Of a DNA stretch of 64,000 bases, positions 1-9,265 are shown one piece after another. The DNA comes from Salipaludibacillus sp. CUR1 (GTDB lineage: Bacteria; Bacillota; Bacilli; Bacillales; Salisediminibacteriaceae). The position numbers and the translations under genes are program-made. The stretch's first letter is position 1; every line of letters starts with the position of its first letter. Under the pieces are notes generated by a model. That model saw only the letters and a list, made by a program, of their open reading frames with translations. It had not been told where the DNA came from and made no database searches. The stretch lies in assembly GCF_021028955.1 (NCBI RefSeq), contig NZ_JAIWPE010000057.1, positions 142,828-206,827 of the forward strand, in the 5' to 3' direction.

Positions 1-521
1 TGCTGTTCCAGGATATTCCGGTCCTGCTCAGCTATGGAATGGAGTGCGGAAACCCGTTCAATTAAGTCACTGAAATTCTGGGCTCCGAGTATAACTTCTA
101 TGTAATTGACATTACCTCCATTTTTATACATGGAGTTCACACGGTCTTTCAGGACTTCATCACGTTCCGCAATACGCTCTTCCAATTCTTCAATCTCAAG
201 TCTGAGCTCTTCCACCCGTTCGGTTGTGCCGTCAATCTCTTCTTGTTTTTCATCAATATCCTGGTTTGTAGCTGTTATATTTTCATCCAGTTCCAGAATC
301 TCCTGTTCAACCTGGCTGATTTCCTCTTCAAGCTCTATTAATTCTTCTTCAGTTTTATCAGATTCCCGTTTTGTATCTTCCTGCTCAGACTGGAAAGACT
401 CAATTTTTTCTTCAAGTTCTTCTCCAGTATTTGCTAAAGCAGATTCTGTGTTTAAAAGTTCCGCAAACGTGGTAATAAAAAGCGTAGAAATTAAAAGGAT
501 AAACGTTATCCTCCTAATCAT
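1..521 (-). CDS. M23/EnvC-CwlO-like murein hydrolase (N-terminal part, cut by window edge)
   Basis: Only the first ~173 codons lie in the window; the gene runs off the left edge. Translation on the minus strand from an ATG at 521, behind a strong AAAAAAGGAGG site, gives a signal peptide (MIRRITFILLISTLFITTFA). A long Glu/Gln/Lys coiled coil follows (about residues 35-130), ending in MYKNGGNVNYIEVILGAQ. That coiled-coil-plus-YIEVILG layout is typical of CwlO/EnvC-type exported proteins whose C-terminus carries an M23 (LytM) or NlpC/P60 hydrolase domain, which cannot be seen here. It starts 79 bp after ftsX with no terminator between, so it is probably co-transcribed with ftsEX. In B. subtilis FtsEX activates CwlO, so this is a likely FtsEX-controlled cell-wall hydrolase. 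The catalytic class is inferred. Confidence 0.75.
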   Translation of the reverse strand, partial: MIRRITFILLISTLFITTFAELLNTESALANTGEELEEKIESFQSEQEDTKRESDKTEEELIELEEEISQVEQEILELDENITATNQDIDEKQEEIDGTTERVEELRLEIEELEERIAERDEVLKDRVNSMYKNGGNVNYIEVILGAQNFSDLIERVSALHSIAEQDRNILEQ

Positions 522-600
522 AAAAAAACCTCCTTTTTTAGACAAACACTTGCAAATTTCCTGGGAAATAACTTTGGGGAATGAGCAAGGGGAAGTTCTA

Positions 601-1494
601 TTAAACTTTCAAGAACTTCCTCACGCTCATGATGCTTCCCCATACACCGACAATTGCACCGATTCCTAGCAGTAGTAAGGATGTTTGTATGGTTAAAGGG
701 TAGACTGGTAAAAATTCAAAAAACTCTAAACCTGTACTTTCACCAATAGCTTCATAGAAACGAACGTAGCCAAAGGTCAATACACTGATTGGAACAACCG
801 CTCCGAGGGTACCGAGAAGAAGACCTTCTATAAAAAATGGCCAGCGGATAAAGCTGTTGGTGGCACCTACGAGTTTCATAATCTGAATCTCTGTCTTCCT
901 TGCCAAAATCGTCAGCTTAATAGTGTTGGCAATTAAAAAGATTGCTGTGAATACCAGCCCTACTATTAAACCTGCACCTACAATACGTACAAAATCTGTT
1001 GCAGAGAACAGCTGGTCGAAAATGTCCCTGCCATATTCGACGCCTTCGACATAATCCAGTTCTTCTATTTCATGGGCAATTATTTCTGTTTCCTGAGGAT
1101 CCTCAGCCCTTACTACAAAGACATCATTTAATGGATTCTCATCCCGAAGACTTTCGAAATAATCCCCTTCGTCTCCCAAACTGTCAATAAAGGCTTCCAG
1201 ACCTTCCTCTTTAGGGACATATTCAACGGATTCAACCTCGTTAAAATCACCTAAACTATCTTCAAGCTCCTCCTGGTCTTCTGCCTCAGCTGTTAAATCC
1301 ACAAATACCCGGATTTCCACATCGTCTTCCAGCGAGCTTGCAAAATGATTAATATTCATGATTAAAAGAAGAAAAGCTCCTACTACGAACAGGGTGACGG
1401 TCACCGCGCTAATCGAAGCAAAGGTCATCCACCCGTTTCGGATCAGGTTTTTTGAGCCTTCTTTTATGTGCCTGCCAAACGTTCTAGATTTCAT
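601..1494 (-). CDS. ftsX: Cell-division ABC transporter permease FtsX
   Basis: 297 aa, the usual FtsX length. FtsX is the membrane half of the FtsEX complex, which transmits ATP hydrolysis to peptidoglycan hydrolases outside the cell. The N-terminus (MKSRTFGRHIKEGSKNLIRN) is followed by TM1 (about residues 22-46). An acidic extracellular domain (about 50-165) comes next, and three more TM segments (about 170-195, 222-245, 265-290) give the four-TM FtsX fold. The first codons overlap the end of ftsE by 11 bp (1484-1494), so the two are translationally coupled. A hydrolase gene follows downstream. FtsEX also affects entry into sporulation in B. subtilis. Confidence 0.95.
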   Translation of the reverse strand: MKSRTFGRHIKEGSKNLIRNGWMTFASISAVTVTLFVVGAFLLLIMNINHFASSLEDDVEIRVFVDLTAEAEDQEELEDSLGDFNEVESVEYVPKEEGLEAFIDSLGDEGDYFESLRDENPLNDVFVVRAEDPQETEIIAHEIEELDYVEGVEYGRDIFDQLFSATDFVRIVGAGLIVGLVFTAIFLIANTIKLTILARKTEIQIMKLVGATNSFIRWPFFIEGLLLGTLGAVVPISVLTFGYVRFYEAIGESTGLEFFEFLPVYPLTIQTSLLLLGIGAIVGVWGSIMSVRKFLKV

Positions 1495-2170
1495 AGCCGT
1501 ATGTCCCCCTTATTTCATCCCGGGAAATGCGGCCGCCTTCTATCGCAATTAATCGCTTGCGCATATTATCAACAATATCTCTGTTATGAGTTGCCATCAC
1601 CACAGTTGTTCCGCTCTCGTTGATTTCCTCGATAATGTGCATAATCTCCCATGAGGTTTCCGGATCAAGGTTTCCTGTCGGCTCGTCCGCAATCAGTACA
1701 GCCGGTTTGTTGACGACCGCCCGGGCTATTGCCACCCTCTGCTGTTCTCCTCCGGATAATTCATGAGGTAGGAACCTTGCTTTATTCTTCAGACGTACAA
1801 CATCAAGTACTTCCATCACTCTTTTGCGGATATTTTCTTTGCTTTCCTCGATAACTTCCATTGCAAAAGCAACATTTTCAAAGACTGTGAGATTAGGGAG
1901 CAGCTTAAAATCCTGGAATACCACACCAATATTCCTTCTTAAATATGGAATGTTTTTTTCTTTTATTTTTGATAAATCTTTTCCGTCAATTGTTATTTCT
2001 CCACGAGTTGGCTTTTCCTCACGATACATCATTTTGATGAACGTAGATTTCCCCGCACCACTAGGACCAACTACATAGACAAATTCTCCCTTTTTAATGT
2101 ATATGGAAATTCCGTTAACAGCCATGACACCGTTCGGATATGTTTTCCATACATCCTGCATTTGAATCAA
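1484..2170 (-). CDS. ftsE: Cell-division ATP-binding protein FtsE
   Basis: ABC ATPase partner of FtsX. Walker A (GPSGAGKST), Q-loop (VVFQDFKLLP), signature (LSGGEQQRVAIARA), Walker B (VLIADEPTGNLD) and the switch His (MATHNRDIV) are all present. The start is uncertain. The frame opens with GTG at 2179, but an AAAGGG sequence sits only 2 nt before it. The TTG at 2170 gives good spacing and a protein aligning with B. subtilis FtsE at its first residue (MIQMQDVWKTYPNG), so I place the start there. About 228 aa. It overlaps ftsX by 11 bp. Confidence 0.94.
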   Translation of the reverse strand: MIQMQDVWKTYPNGVMAVNGISIYIKKGEFVYVVGPSGAGKSTFIKMMYREEKPTRGEITIDGKDLSKIKEKNIPYLRRNIGVVFQDFKLLPNLTVFENVAFAMEVIEESKENIRKRVMEVLDVVRLKNKARFLPHELSGGEQQRVAIARAVVNKPAVLIADEPTGNLDPETSWEIMHIIEEINESGTTVVMATHNRDIVDNMRKRLIAIEGGRISRDEIRGTYGYEI

Positions 2171-2358
2171 CCCTATCACTTCCCTTTAATGGTCTTTCTA
2201 AGATGCCTGTTCAGTTTACACAGCTGTAGACTACAACCCACATGGATGCAGCCGCCCCTTTTGTTCTATAATTTACGTGTATAATCAATTTTCATAATTT
2301 CCTTATTTATGTAATTAACAAGGACTTTAATAGAGTAACGTACTCGTTTCCCTTACAC

Positions 2359-2367
2359 ATTATATCA
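2359..2367 (-). promoter_or_regulatory. Possible extended -10 promoter for ftsEX
   Basis: On the minus strand the sequence TGATATAAT is a TGn-extended -10 element. It lies about 190 nt upstream of ftsE in the 400-bp gap after cccB. No good -35 is seen at 17 bp. The rest of 2180-2530 is AT-rich and shows nothing else recognisable. Confidence 0.35.
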
Positions 2368-2532
2368 TCATTGTTCGCCAAAAAAAGTTAAAGTTCATTA
2401 CATTTATATTTCAAAAAGACAACATCTTTGTCATTTTTCTATTTTTTTCGACAAGAGACTGCAATTAAGCGATTTTTATATTTGTTAAAAAAACCATTGG
2501 TGCCGTAAGTTTCCTTTATTACCACCAAAAAA

Positions 2533-2563
2533 AGAAGGATAAAGCGGTATGCTTTATCCTTCT
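2533..2563 (-). terminator. Rho-independent terminator of cccB
   Basis: 13-bp perfect inverted repeat (AGAAGGATAAAGC / GCTTTATCCTTCT) with a 5-nt loop. The adjoining A-run on the plus strand reads as a T-run on the minus strand. It sits 24 bp after the cccB stop. Confidence 0.9.
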
Positions 2564-2586
2564 TCTTTTAAGTTAATTATGAATGC

Positions 2587-2940
2587 TTACTGGTCTGCAA
2601 TCCAAGCTGACACGTCATCTGCATCATCGCCTGTGACGAGGTCAGCTGGCATAGTTCCCGGTCCAGCCTCAATTGCTGCCCGGACTTCATCGTGAGACGA
2701 ATCTTCCAGGTTAGGGCCTGAAGCACCTTCCAGGTCGCCGCCGTGACAGGATGCACAGTTCTGAGCGTAAAGCTCTTCACCGTTTGCGAGGTCGTATGTA
2801 CCACCTTCGTCGGCTGCATTATCTGTTGTCTCTGCATTGTTACCGTCGTTTACCGGTTGTTCCTCGTCATTGCCGCCGTTATCCCCGCATGCCCCTAATA
2901 CTAGTACTGCACCAAACATGGCAAATAGAAACTTCTTCAT
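2587..2940 (-). CDS. cccB: Membrane-anchored cytochrome c-551 (CccB)
   Basis: 117-aa lipoprotein electron carrier. The start is the ATG at 2940, behind GAGGAGGGG. The lipobox LVLGAC (Cys18) is followed by a low-complexity acidic linker (about 20-46) and a small c-type cytochrome domain. Heme is bound through CASCH (Cys62, Cys65, His66), and GTMP (Met97) is the likely axial Met. The length and the place between yvjA and ftsE match B. subtilis cccB. It should carry electrons on the outer face of the membrane to a cytochrome c oxidase. It has its own terminator and a probable promoter just upstream. Confidence 0.92.
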   Translation of the reverse strand: MKKFLFAMFGAVLVLGACGDNGGNDEEQPVNDGNNAETTDNAADEGGTYDLANGEELYAQNCASCHGGDLEGASGPNLEDSSHDEVRAAIEAGPGTMPADLVTGDDADDVSAWIADQ

Positions 2941-2996
2941 GTTTCCCCTCCTCAAAAAAATATAATTGGCAGGTTTTTCTAAAACCTTCACCTACT

Positions 2997-3002
2997 ATTA
3001 TA
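2997..3002 (-). promoter_or_regulatory. Possible -10 box for cccB
   Basis: TATAAT on the minus strand in the 68-bp gap between yvjA and cccB. Only a weak -35 (TTTCAA) is found at 16 bp. Confidence 0.35.
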
Positions 3003-3008
3003 ACCTAT

Positions 3009-3905
3009 TTATTTTTTTTTGAAACCTTCTCCTAAAACTTCTGAGGCATTGCTGACCACCACAAAGGCTTCTGGATCAATTGTCTGAACAAGACGCTTGA
3101 GTTTTGTGACTTCATTCCTGCTTACTACACACATTAATACTGGCCTTTCGTGGTTCGTGTATCCTCCATACCCTGCTAACTTTGTTACTCCGCGGTCAAC
3201 TTTAGTCAAAAGTCCCTGCTTAAGCTCTTCTTCATATTTTGAGATAATAATGACCATTTTGGAATATCCGAATCCTACTTGCACCATATCAATCGTTTTT
3301 CCGGTAGTAAATAATCCAATGAGTGCATAAAGGGCGAATTCAAAGCCGAATACGGCGGCAGACAGCGCCACAACCAGTCCATCCATTATAAAAACGCAGC
3401 CGCCCAGTGTCAGTCCTGTGTATTTATTGATTATTTGAGCGGCCAGATCAGTGCCCCCGGTTGAGGAATTAGACCTGAAGACGATGCCCAGTCCCAGCCC
3501 AACACCTATGCCGCCAAATATGGCAGCTAAAAGCGGATCCATCGTTGCCGGTTCCATATGCCTCGTTAAGTAAACGACAAACGGGAGAAAGAGTGTCCCT
3601 GCAAGCGTTTTGGTTCCATACAATATGCTTCCTCTGAGGCTTCCGCCAAGCAGCAGCACACCCGCAATAAATAACGGAACGTTAAGCGCCCATTGGGTAT
3701 AAGCGGGTTCAAAATAAAAAACGTTATAAATAATCGTAGAAATACCGGCAACCCCGCCCGAAGCTATCTGATTCGGCAAAAGAAAAATATTAAATGCGAC
3801 CGCGACGATAGCCGAACCTGCGAACACGTGGGCAAATTCGAAAATAGTCCGTTGTACCGGCGTGAGCGGCTCCTGGTCTCTTCTGTTCTGAATCCTTTTC
3901 ATCAT
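3009..3905 (-). CDS. yvjA: YitT-family membrane protein (DUF161/DUF2179)
   Basis: About 298 aa with five to six hydrophobic segments in the first 200 residues (YitT_membrane). A C-terminal soluble DUF2179 domain (about 215-298; TVTKLKRLVQTIDPEAFVVV in part) follows. The motif SNSSTGGTDLAAQI is typical of the family. Function is unknown; a transport role is often guessed. Position between prfB and cccB is the same as yvjA of B. subtilis, so the symbol is given by synteny. The frame opens at a GTG (3914), but AGGTGAT precedes a pair of ATG codons (3905 and 3902), which are better starts. Confidence 0.85.
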   Translation of the reverse strand: MMKRIQNRRDQEPLTPVQRTIFEFAHVFAGSAIVAVAFNIFLLPNQIASGGVAGISTIIYNVFYFEPAYTQWALNVPLFIAGVLLLGGSLRGSILYGTKTLAGTLFLPFVVYLTRHMEPATMDPLLAAIFGGIGVGLGLGIVFRSNSSTGGTDLAAQIINKYTGLTLGGCVFIMDGLVVALSAAVFGFEFALYALIGLFTTGKTIDMVQVGFGYSKMVIIISKYEEELKQGLLTKVDRGVTKLAGYGGYTNHERPVLMCVVSRNEVTKLKRLVQTIDPEAFVVVSNASEVLGEGFKKK

Positions 3906-4041
3906 TTTCATCACCTGAGTTTCATAAAAGATGTTCTGACAAAGCTGTCAAATTTCTGCATGGCACAAAATCCTACAGTAGTATAGCACCGCTTCCCCCG
4001 CCTGTAAACGCGACCAGACTAACGCTTTAATGCACTGCCTC

Positions 4042-4063
4042 GCTGGGGGACAGACCCCCCAGC
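4042..4063. repeat. GC-rich palindromic repeat, copy a
   Basis: GCTGGGGG-ACAGA-CCCCCCAGC followed by AATTGGAAA. It lies downstream of the prfB terminator. It shares its core and right flank with the copy at 5312. Confidence 0.85.
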
Positions 4064-4073
4064 AATTGGAAAA

Positions 4074-4115
4074 AAACCTAGATGGATGAGGGTGCTGCCT
4101 CATCCATCTAGGTTT
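4074..4115 (-). terminator. Rho-independent terminator of prfB
   Basis: 18-bp perfect inverted repeat (AAACCTAGATGGATGAGG and its complement) around a 6-nt loop. The A-run at 4071-4076 gives U residues on the minus strand. Confidence 0.9.
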
Positions 4116-4161
4116 TGTTTAACGGGACATTATTACTCTTTTTTTGGCATCATTAAGGGAA

Positions 4162-5263
4162 TCAGTCGATTTGGGAGCGTAGATACGCATCTATAAATGG
4201 AGCGAGCTGTCCGTCCATAACGGACTGGGTGTTCCCTGTTTCCATATTTGTTCTGTGGTCTTTGACCATATTATAAGGATGGAAAACATAGGAACGGATC
4301 TGGCTCCCCCAGCCGATGTCTGACTGTTCTCCGCGCAGCTCTTCTGCTTCCTGGCGCTGCTTTTCCATTTCCTGCTGGAAAAGCTTAGCCTTTAACATCT
4401 TCATCGCTTTTTCACGGTTTTTAATCTGTGACCGTTCTGACTGGCAGCTTACGACAGTGTTTGTCGGCAAGTGCGTCATACGGACAGCTGAATCAGTTGT
4501 GTTGACGTGCTGTCCGCCTGCTCCGCTTGAACGGAACGTGTCAATGCGAAGCTCATCAGGTGACACGTTAATTTCTACATTATCATCCAGTTCCGGCATG
4601 ACATCACACGAAACAAATGAAGTGTGCCGGCGTCCTGACGAATCGAATGGTGATATTCGAACAAGCCTGTGAACGCCTTTTTCCGCTTTAAGGTAACCAT
4701 AGGCATTATGTCCCTGAATAAGCAATGTAACACTTTTAACCCCTGCTTCGTCGCCAGGGAGGTAGTCCATTGTTTCTACTTTGAAACCTTTAGACTCTGC
4801 CCAACGTGTGTACATACGAAGAAGCATAGACGCCCAATCCTGGGATTCTGTTCCCCCTGCTCCCGGGTGAAGTTCCAGGATAGCATTGTTCTGGTCATAC
4901 GGTTCACTCAGAAGAAGGTCCAGTTCAAATTCATTAAGCCGGTCAGCCAGTTTCTTCACCCCTGACTCAAGCTCTTTAGCCAGGTCCTCGTCTGCTTCTT
5001 CTTTAACAAGTTCAAGAGAAACTTCAAGATCCTCATGCTCTGCTTCTAAATCGCGGTATGTGTTTGTCATTGCTTTTAAGGCATTATTTTCTGAAATCAC
5101 TTTTTGAGCGTTGTTTTGATCATCCCAAAATGAAGGAGTTGCCATCTTATCTTCAAGTTCAGCAATTCTGGTCTCTTTTTCTTCTAAGTCAAAGAGACCC
5201 CCTGAAGTCCGCTAATCGCTTAGCCATTGTAGACAGTTCGTTCTTAATATCTGAAAGTTCCAT
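4162..5263 (-). CDS. prfB: Peptide chain release factor 2 (programmed +1 frameshift)
   Basis: RF2 recognises UGA/UAA and triggers peptide release. The first reading frame starts at ATG 5263 behind GAGGTGAT and encodes 24 codons ([13 protein letters not shown]...). It then reaches an in-frame TGA at 5191-5189. A +1 shift at CTT-TGA-C joins it to the main frame, which continues from GAC (5190-5188) to the stop at 4162. Total 366 aa, the normal RF2 length. The GGQ motif ([15 protein letters not shown]) and the Ser/Pro region are present. Annotating from the internal ATG at 5145 (MATPSFWDD) would lose ~39 residues. It lies downstream of secA, as in B. subtilis. Confidence 0.96.
5188..5203 (-). 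promoter_or_regulatory. RF2 autoregulatory frameshift site
   Basis: Minus-strand sequence AGGGGG-TCT-CTT-TGA-C: an internal Shine-Dalgarno-like stretch 3 nt before CTT, then the UGA stop followed by C. This is the canonical RF2 site, where low RF2 favours the +1 shift. Confidence 0.95.
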
Positions 5264-5311
5264 TTAAAATCATCACCTCTGAATTTATTTACGTGCAAAG
5301 TTTGGGAATTA

Positions 5312-5333
5312 CTGGGGGGACAGACCCCCCAGC
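5312..5333. repeat. GC-rich palindromic repeat, copy b (inside secA-prfB)
   Basis: CTGGGGGG-ACAGA-CCCCCCAG with flank CAATTGGAAA, like copy a. It lies in the gap between secA and prfB, next to a terminator-like hairpin. Confidence 0.85.
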
Positions 5334-5346
5334 AATTGGAAATAAG

Positions 5347-5378
5347 GAGAAGGTGCTTTAACAGGAAAGCACCCTCTC
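5347..5378 (-). terminator. Terminator-like hairpin after secA
   Basis: GAGAAGGTGCTTT / AAAGCACCCTCTC with a 6-nt loop and one mismatch, 15 bp after the secA stop. Only a short T-rich tract follows on the minus strand, so read-through into prfB is likely. Confidence 0.55.
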
Positions 5379-5392
5379 ATGGCAGCCGTTTT

Positions 5393-7912
5393 TTACTGGC
5401 CGCAGCACTGTTTGAATTTCTTGCCTGACCCGCATGGACACGGGTCATTTCTTTTTACTGTTTCACCTTTTTTAAAAGGGTTTTTTTTCTTGCTTTCTTT
5501 ATTGTTTTCAGTCGTACTCTGGTGGACGGCTTTTCCTTCAGCCACCTGTTTCCGCTCCAAGTTTGACTGGATCTGGGCTTTCATAATATATCTGGAGACT
5601 TCTTCTTCAATCGAAGCAATCATCTGCTCGAACATTTCAAAGCCTTCAAATTTATATTCGCGCAGCGGATCATTCTGCCCGTAAGCACGAAGGTGGATTC
5701 CCTGTCTAAGCTGATCCATCTGGTCAATGTGACTTGTCCATTTGGAATCAACTGTGCGAAGAAGGATCACCCGTTCGAATTCCCTCATTGTCTCTGCAGT
5801 AAACTGTTCTTCACGGTCATTATATTCCTCTGACACTTTTTCCATGATCAGCTCGACCATTTCTTCCGGCTCAAGTCCGTTAATTTCCGTTAAAGTCACT
5901 TCCCGCTCGTTGAGCACTGTGGCGTTAATATAATCAACGATCCCCTGAAGGTTCCAGTCCTCCGGCACCTCTTCCTGAGGTGTATAAAGAGACACATTAC
6001 GCTCAACTGTTGACTCGAGCATTTTTTCGACAACAGGCCTTAAGTTCTCAGACTCAAGCACTTCCATACGCTGTTCATATATAACATCACGCTGCTCTCT
6101 CATGACATCGTCATATTGGAGAAGCTGCTTACGGGCATCAAAGTTGTTGCCTTCCACCCGCTTCTGGGCTTGTTCCACAGCCCGGGTGATCAGCTTACTT
6201 TCAAGAGGCTGGTCTTCTTCCATCCCCATTCTGCCCATCATTTTACTCATATTTTCAGAACCGAACCTTCGCATGAGTGTATCTTCAAGCGACAGATAGA
6301 ACTGAGAGCGGCCCGGATCTCCCTGACGCCCTGAACGTCCGCGCAGCTGATTGTCAATCCGGCGGGATTCGTGGCGCTCGGTACCGAGAACAAATAAGCC
6401 GCCGAGTTCTTTTACGCCTTCACCAAGCTTAATATCGGTTCCCCGTCCAGCCATATTTGTTGCAATGGTAACGGCTTTTTTCTGGCCTGCATTTTCAATA
6501 ATCTCGGCCTCACGGGCATGGTTTTTAGCATTCAGGACGTTATGAGGCACTTTCTTCTTCTTCAGCATGGAAGAGATCAGCTCAGACGTATCCACACTCA
6601 CCGTACCAACCAGCACGGGCTGTCCTTTTTCATGTAATTCCTTAATTTCTTCAATAATGGCCTTAAACTTGGCGTCGATTGTTTTATAAATTAAGTCAGG
6701 CCGGTCTTCACGGATAATCGGCTCATTTGTGGGAACAGAATACACGTTCATATTATAAATATTACGGAATTCTTCTTCCTCAGTTTTAGCCGTACCGGTC
6801 ATACCTGATAATTTCTGGTACATCCGGAAGTAGTTCTGGAATGTAATTGAAGCTAGCGTCATGCTCTCCCGCTTAATTTCCAGCCCTTCCTTAGCTTCAA
6901 TGGCCTGGTGGAGTCCGTCGCTGTACCGGCGGCCTTTCATCAGGCGCCCTGTGAACTGGTCAACAATGGCTACTTCGCCGTCATCTACTACATAATCTTC
7001 ATCCCTCACCATAACTTTATGGGCTTTCAGCGCCTGATTAATATGGTGATTCAACTGGACGTGCTCTGAATCGAATAAATTATCAATGTTAAAAACACGT
7101 TCTGCTTTACTGACACCGTCATCTGAAAGCTGTACGTTTTTAGTTTTTTCATCGTACGTGTAATCCACTTCTTCTTTCAGCATTCGCACAAATGAGTTAG
7201 CTGCTGTATAAAGCTCTGTCGTCCGTTCGGCAGACCCTGAAATAATCAGCGGGGTCCGGGCCTCATCAATTAAAATAGAGTCGACTTCATCGACGATGGC
7301 GAAATGGAGCTTACGCTGAACCATCTGTTCTTTATAAGTGACCATGTTATCACGGAGATAATCAAAGCCGAACTCATTGTTCGTGCCGTAAGTCACATCC
7401 GCGGCATAAGCTTCACGCTTCTCTTCTTTGGACATCCCGCTTAAGTTCAGACCGACAGTGAGCCCTAAGAAGTTATAAAGTTTTCCCATCTCTTCAGCAT
7501 CACGGCGGGCAAGATATTCGTTCACTGTCACTACGTGCACGCCCTTTTCTGTTACCGCATTTAAATAGACGGCCAATGTAGCAACAAGCGTTTTACCTTC
7601 CCCGGTTTTCATCTCGGAAATGTCGCCCCTGTGAAGGACAATCCCTCCGAGAAGCTGGACACGGTAATGGGTCAGTCCTAGAGATCTCGTTGCCCCCTCG
7701 CGGACAACCGCAAAAGCTTCTGGAAGAAGGTCTTCAAGCTTTTCACCATCCCGGTAACGCTGGCGGAACTCTTCTGTTTTTTTGCGAAGGCCTTCATCAC
7801 TTAACTTTTTTACCTCATCACCAAACGAGTCAATCTGATCCAGCTGTCTGTCCAGCTTTTTCAGATGTCTTTTATCCGTATCTCCAATGACCTTTCTTAA
7901 TAAACCTAACAT
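5393..7912 (-). CDS. secA: Preprotein translocase motor ATPase SecA
   Basis: 839 aa, full length. SecA drives post-translational export through SecYEG. Visible landmarks are the N-terminus [11 protein letters not shown], Walker A ([13 protein letters not shown]), [19 protein letters not shown] (Walker B), the helicase motif [12 protein letters not shown], and [18 protein letters not shown]-terminal zinc-binding SEC-C motif ([13 protein letters not shown]) follows a low-complexity Lys-rich linker; this motif binds SecB/ribosomes or phospholipid in other species. The start ATG has GGGAG 9 nt upstream. It is upstream of prfB, as in B. subtilis. The gene faces away from glcT. Confidence 0.98.
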   Translation of the reverse strand: MLGLLRKVIGDTDKRHLKKLDRQLDQIDSFGDEVKKLSDEGLRKKTEEFRQRYRDGEKLEDLLPEAFAVVREGATRSLGLTHYRVQLLGGIVLHRGDISEMKTGEGKTLVATLAVYLNAVTEKGVHVVTVNEYLARRDAEEMGKLYNFLGLTVGLNLSGMSKEEKREAYAADVTYGTNNEFGFDYLRDNMVTYKEQMVQRKLHFAIVDEVDSILIDEARTPLIISGSAERTTELYTAANSFVRMLKEEVDYTYDEKTKNVQLSDDGVSKAERVFNIDNLFDSEHVQLNHHINQALKAHKVMVRDEDYVVDDGEVAIVDQFTGRLMKGRRYSDGLHQAIEAKEGLEIKRESMTLASITFQNYFRMYQKLSGMTGTAKTEEEEFRNIYNMNVYSVPTNEPIIREDRPDLIYKTIDAKFKAIIEEIKELHEKGQPVLVGTVSVDTSELISSMLKKKKVPHNVLNAKNHAREAEIIENAGQKKAVTIATNMAGRGTDIKLGEGVKELGGLFVLGTERHESRRIDNQLRGRSGRQGDPGRSQFYLSLEDTLMRRFGSENMSKMMGRMGMEEDQPLESKLITRAVEQAQKRVEGNNFDARKQLLQYDDVMREQRDVIYEQRMEVLESENLRPVVEKMLESTVERNVSLYTPQEEVPEDWNLQGIVDYINATVLNEREVTLTEINGLEPEEMVELIMEKVSEEYNDREEQFTAETMREFERVILLRTVDSKWTSHIDQMDQLRQGIHLRAYGQNDPLREYKFEGFEMFEQMIASIEEEVSRYIMKAQIQSNLERKQVAEGKAVHQSTTENNKESKKKNPFKKGETVKRNDPCPCGSGKKFKQCCGQ

Positions 7913-7945
7913 CGGACATTGCTCCCTTTTTTCAGTTTTCTATAA

Positions 7946-7960
7946 TTACGAAAATCGTAA
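7946..7960. promoter_or_regulatory. Inverted repeat in the secA upstream region
   Basis: TTACGA-AAA-TCGTAA, a perfect 6-bp inverted repeat about 35 nt before the secA start. It may be an operator or a chance palindrome. Confidence 0.3.
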
Positions 7961-8146
7961 CATTTTCACTCGTATACGATGCGCCTGGCTGCTATCATTC
8001 AAAAAATAAATGCTTGCTCATTAGCATGCAGGCAGAGGCACACCACCACAGCCCGTCTTTATCAAAGAAAGATCAGGCTTTCAACTTTACGCTACCCTTC
8101 ATTTTATCAGTTTGCCCACACGCTTACAAGCAGTGACAGGACACCA

Positions 8147-8183
8147 GGAAATAAATGGGGGGACAGACCCCCCATTTATTCCC
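8147..8183. repeat. GC-rich palindromic repeat, copy c
   Basis: GGAAATAAATGGGGGG-ACAGA-CCCCCCATTTATTCCC, arms of about 16 bp. It ends 3 bp before the -35 box of the glcT promoter. Confidence 0.85.
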
Positions 8184-8186
8184 AAG

Positions 8187-8215
8187 TTGAAGTCGCGTGC
8201 TGAGTTCTCTATAAT
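8187..8215 (+). promoter_or_regulatory. Sigma-A promoter of glcT
   Basis: TTGAAG (8187-8192), 17-bp spacer, TATAAT (8210-8215). It is about 145 nt upstream of the glcT start. Confidence 0.65.
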
Positions 8216-8223
8216 ACTTGTAT

Positions 8224-8237
8224 TGTAAACGCTTTTT
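8224..8237 (+). promoter_or_regulatory. cre-like site (CcpA) at the glcT transcription start
   Basis: TGTAAACGCTTTTT matches 12 of 14 positions of the catabolite-responsive element consensus. It lies just downstream of the -10 box, so CcpA binding there could repress transcription. Confidence 0.45.
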
Positions 8238-8359
8238 ATGACCATAGTATGAGGGAGCTTTTTCTGCTTGCTCCTTTTAGATAGTATGAATGGTTTTCGC
8301 CTTACTTTTAGCCTGGGCTCGGAAACAGACTGACTATATGAATGTTCGGAGGTGATCAT

Positions 8360-9202
8360 ATGCTGTCCGTGAAAAAAGTGCTGAATAACAACGTTATCAT
8401 TGCTGAACACCCCGACTATGAGGAAGTAGTTCTGATAGGCAAAGGGCTCGGCTTCGGCAAACAAACCGGACAAGAAGTGGCCGGGGAAAAAGCAGAGAAA
8501 TTTTTCGTATTAAAAGATGCCAGTGAGCAGAAACAGTTTATGAATCTGCTTGAATATGTGGACGAAGAATTTATCGGAATAATGAATGAATTTATTGAGA
8601 AGCTCGAAAGCCGCTTCGGGACAAATATGAACGAACATATTCATATCGGCCTTACCGACCACCTCTATTTTGCCGTAAAAAGGATTCGTCAGGGGCAGGG
8701 GATAAAAAACCCTTTTTTACAGGAAACAGAACTGGCTTATCCGAAGGAATATGCTGCAGCCACCGAGCTGACTGAATGGCTTAACGAAAAACTTAACGTA
8801 AGAATCCCTGAAGGAGAGATCGGCTTTATCACCCTTCATATTCACAGCGCGTTAACTAACAGGAACTTAGCTGAAATTAATAAGCATACCCAGCTGGTCA
8901 GTGAACTCGTCACTATTATTGAGGACTATTTGCAAATCAATATAGACAGGCAGGATTTAAATTATTTGCGCCTGGTCCGTCATTTGCACTCCGCAATCGA
9001 GCGCATCCAGACTGAATCCTATGTGGAAAATCAAGACAGTTTAAAAAAAGTATTGCAGGCTGAGTATCCTGTATGCTACAATTTGTCCTGGAAGTTGATG
9101 AAAATCATGCAACAGCGCTTACAAATGTCCATACCAGATGCAGAAGCTGTCTATCTGACACTTCATCTGCAACGGCTGGACACACCAAAAACGAATACGT
9201 AA
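8360..9202 (+). CDS. glcT: PtsGHI operon antiterminator GlcT (BglG family)
   Basis: 280 aa. The N-terminal CAT RNA-binding domain (MLSVKKVLNNNVIIA..., residues 1-55) is followed by two PTS regulation domains. The conserved PRD histidines are seen in NEHIHIGLTDHLYF, FITLHIHSA, LVRHLHSAI and YLTLHLQR. The start is the ATG at 8360, behind GGAGGTGAT; an upstream in-frame ATG at 8342 has no ribosome-binding site. When glucose is available, GlcT binds the RAT element before ptsG and stops the overlapping terminator from forming. The assignment to GlcT rather than LicT/SacT rests on the adjacent ptsG and its GlcT-type RAT. Confidence 0.93.
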   Translation: MLSVKKVLNNNVIIAEHPDYEEVVLIGKGLGFGKQTGQEVAGEKAEKFFVLKDASEQKQFMNLLEYVDEEFIGIMNEFIEKLESRFGTNMNEHIHIGLTDHLYFAVKRIRQGQGIKNPFLQETELAYPKEYAAATELTEWLNEKLNVRIPEGEIGFITLHIHSALTNRNLAEINKHTQLVSELVTIIEDYLQINIDRQDLNYLRLVRHLHSAIERIQTESYVENQDSLKKVLQAEYPVCYNLSWKLMKIMQQRLQMSIPDAEAVYLTLHLQRLDTPKTNT

Positions 9203-9240
9203 CGGAATTGTCCGGCTGAACGGACCACTTTTCTTTTTCC

Positions 9241-9265
9241 GTGTTACTGGTTATGCAGGCATGAG
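9241..9265 (+). promoter_or_regulatory. RAT antiterminator element of ptsG
   Basis: GTGTTACTGGTTATGCAGGC followed by ATGAG, closely resembling the GlcT target (GTGTTACTG...CAGGCATGAG) before B. subtilis ptsG, as recalled. Its last 8 bases (GGCATGAG, 9258-9265) are the 5' arm of the terminator, so the two structures exclude each other. Confidence 0.85.

Noticed and set aside
106..669. 187-codon plus-strand Ser-rich frame
   Set aside because: It is antisense to the coiled-coil of the M23-type gene, where Glu/Asp-rich codons on one strand give Ser/Phe-rich frames on the other.
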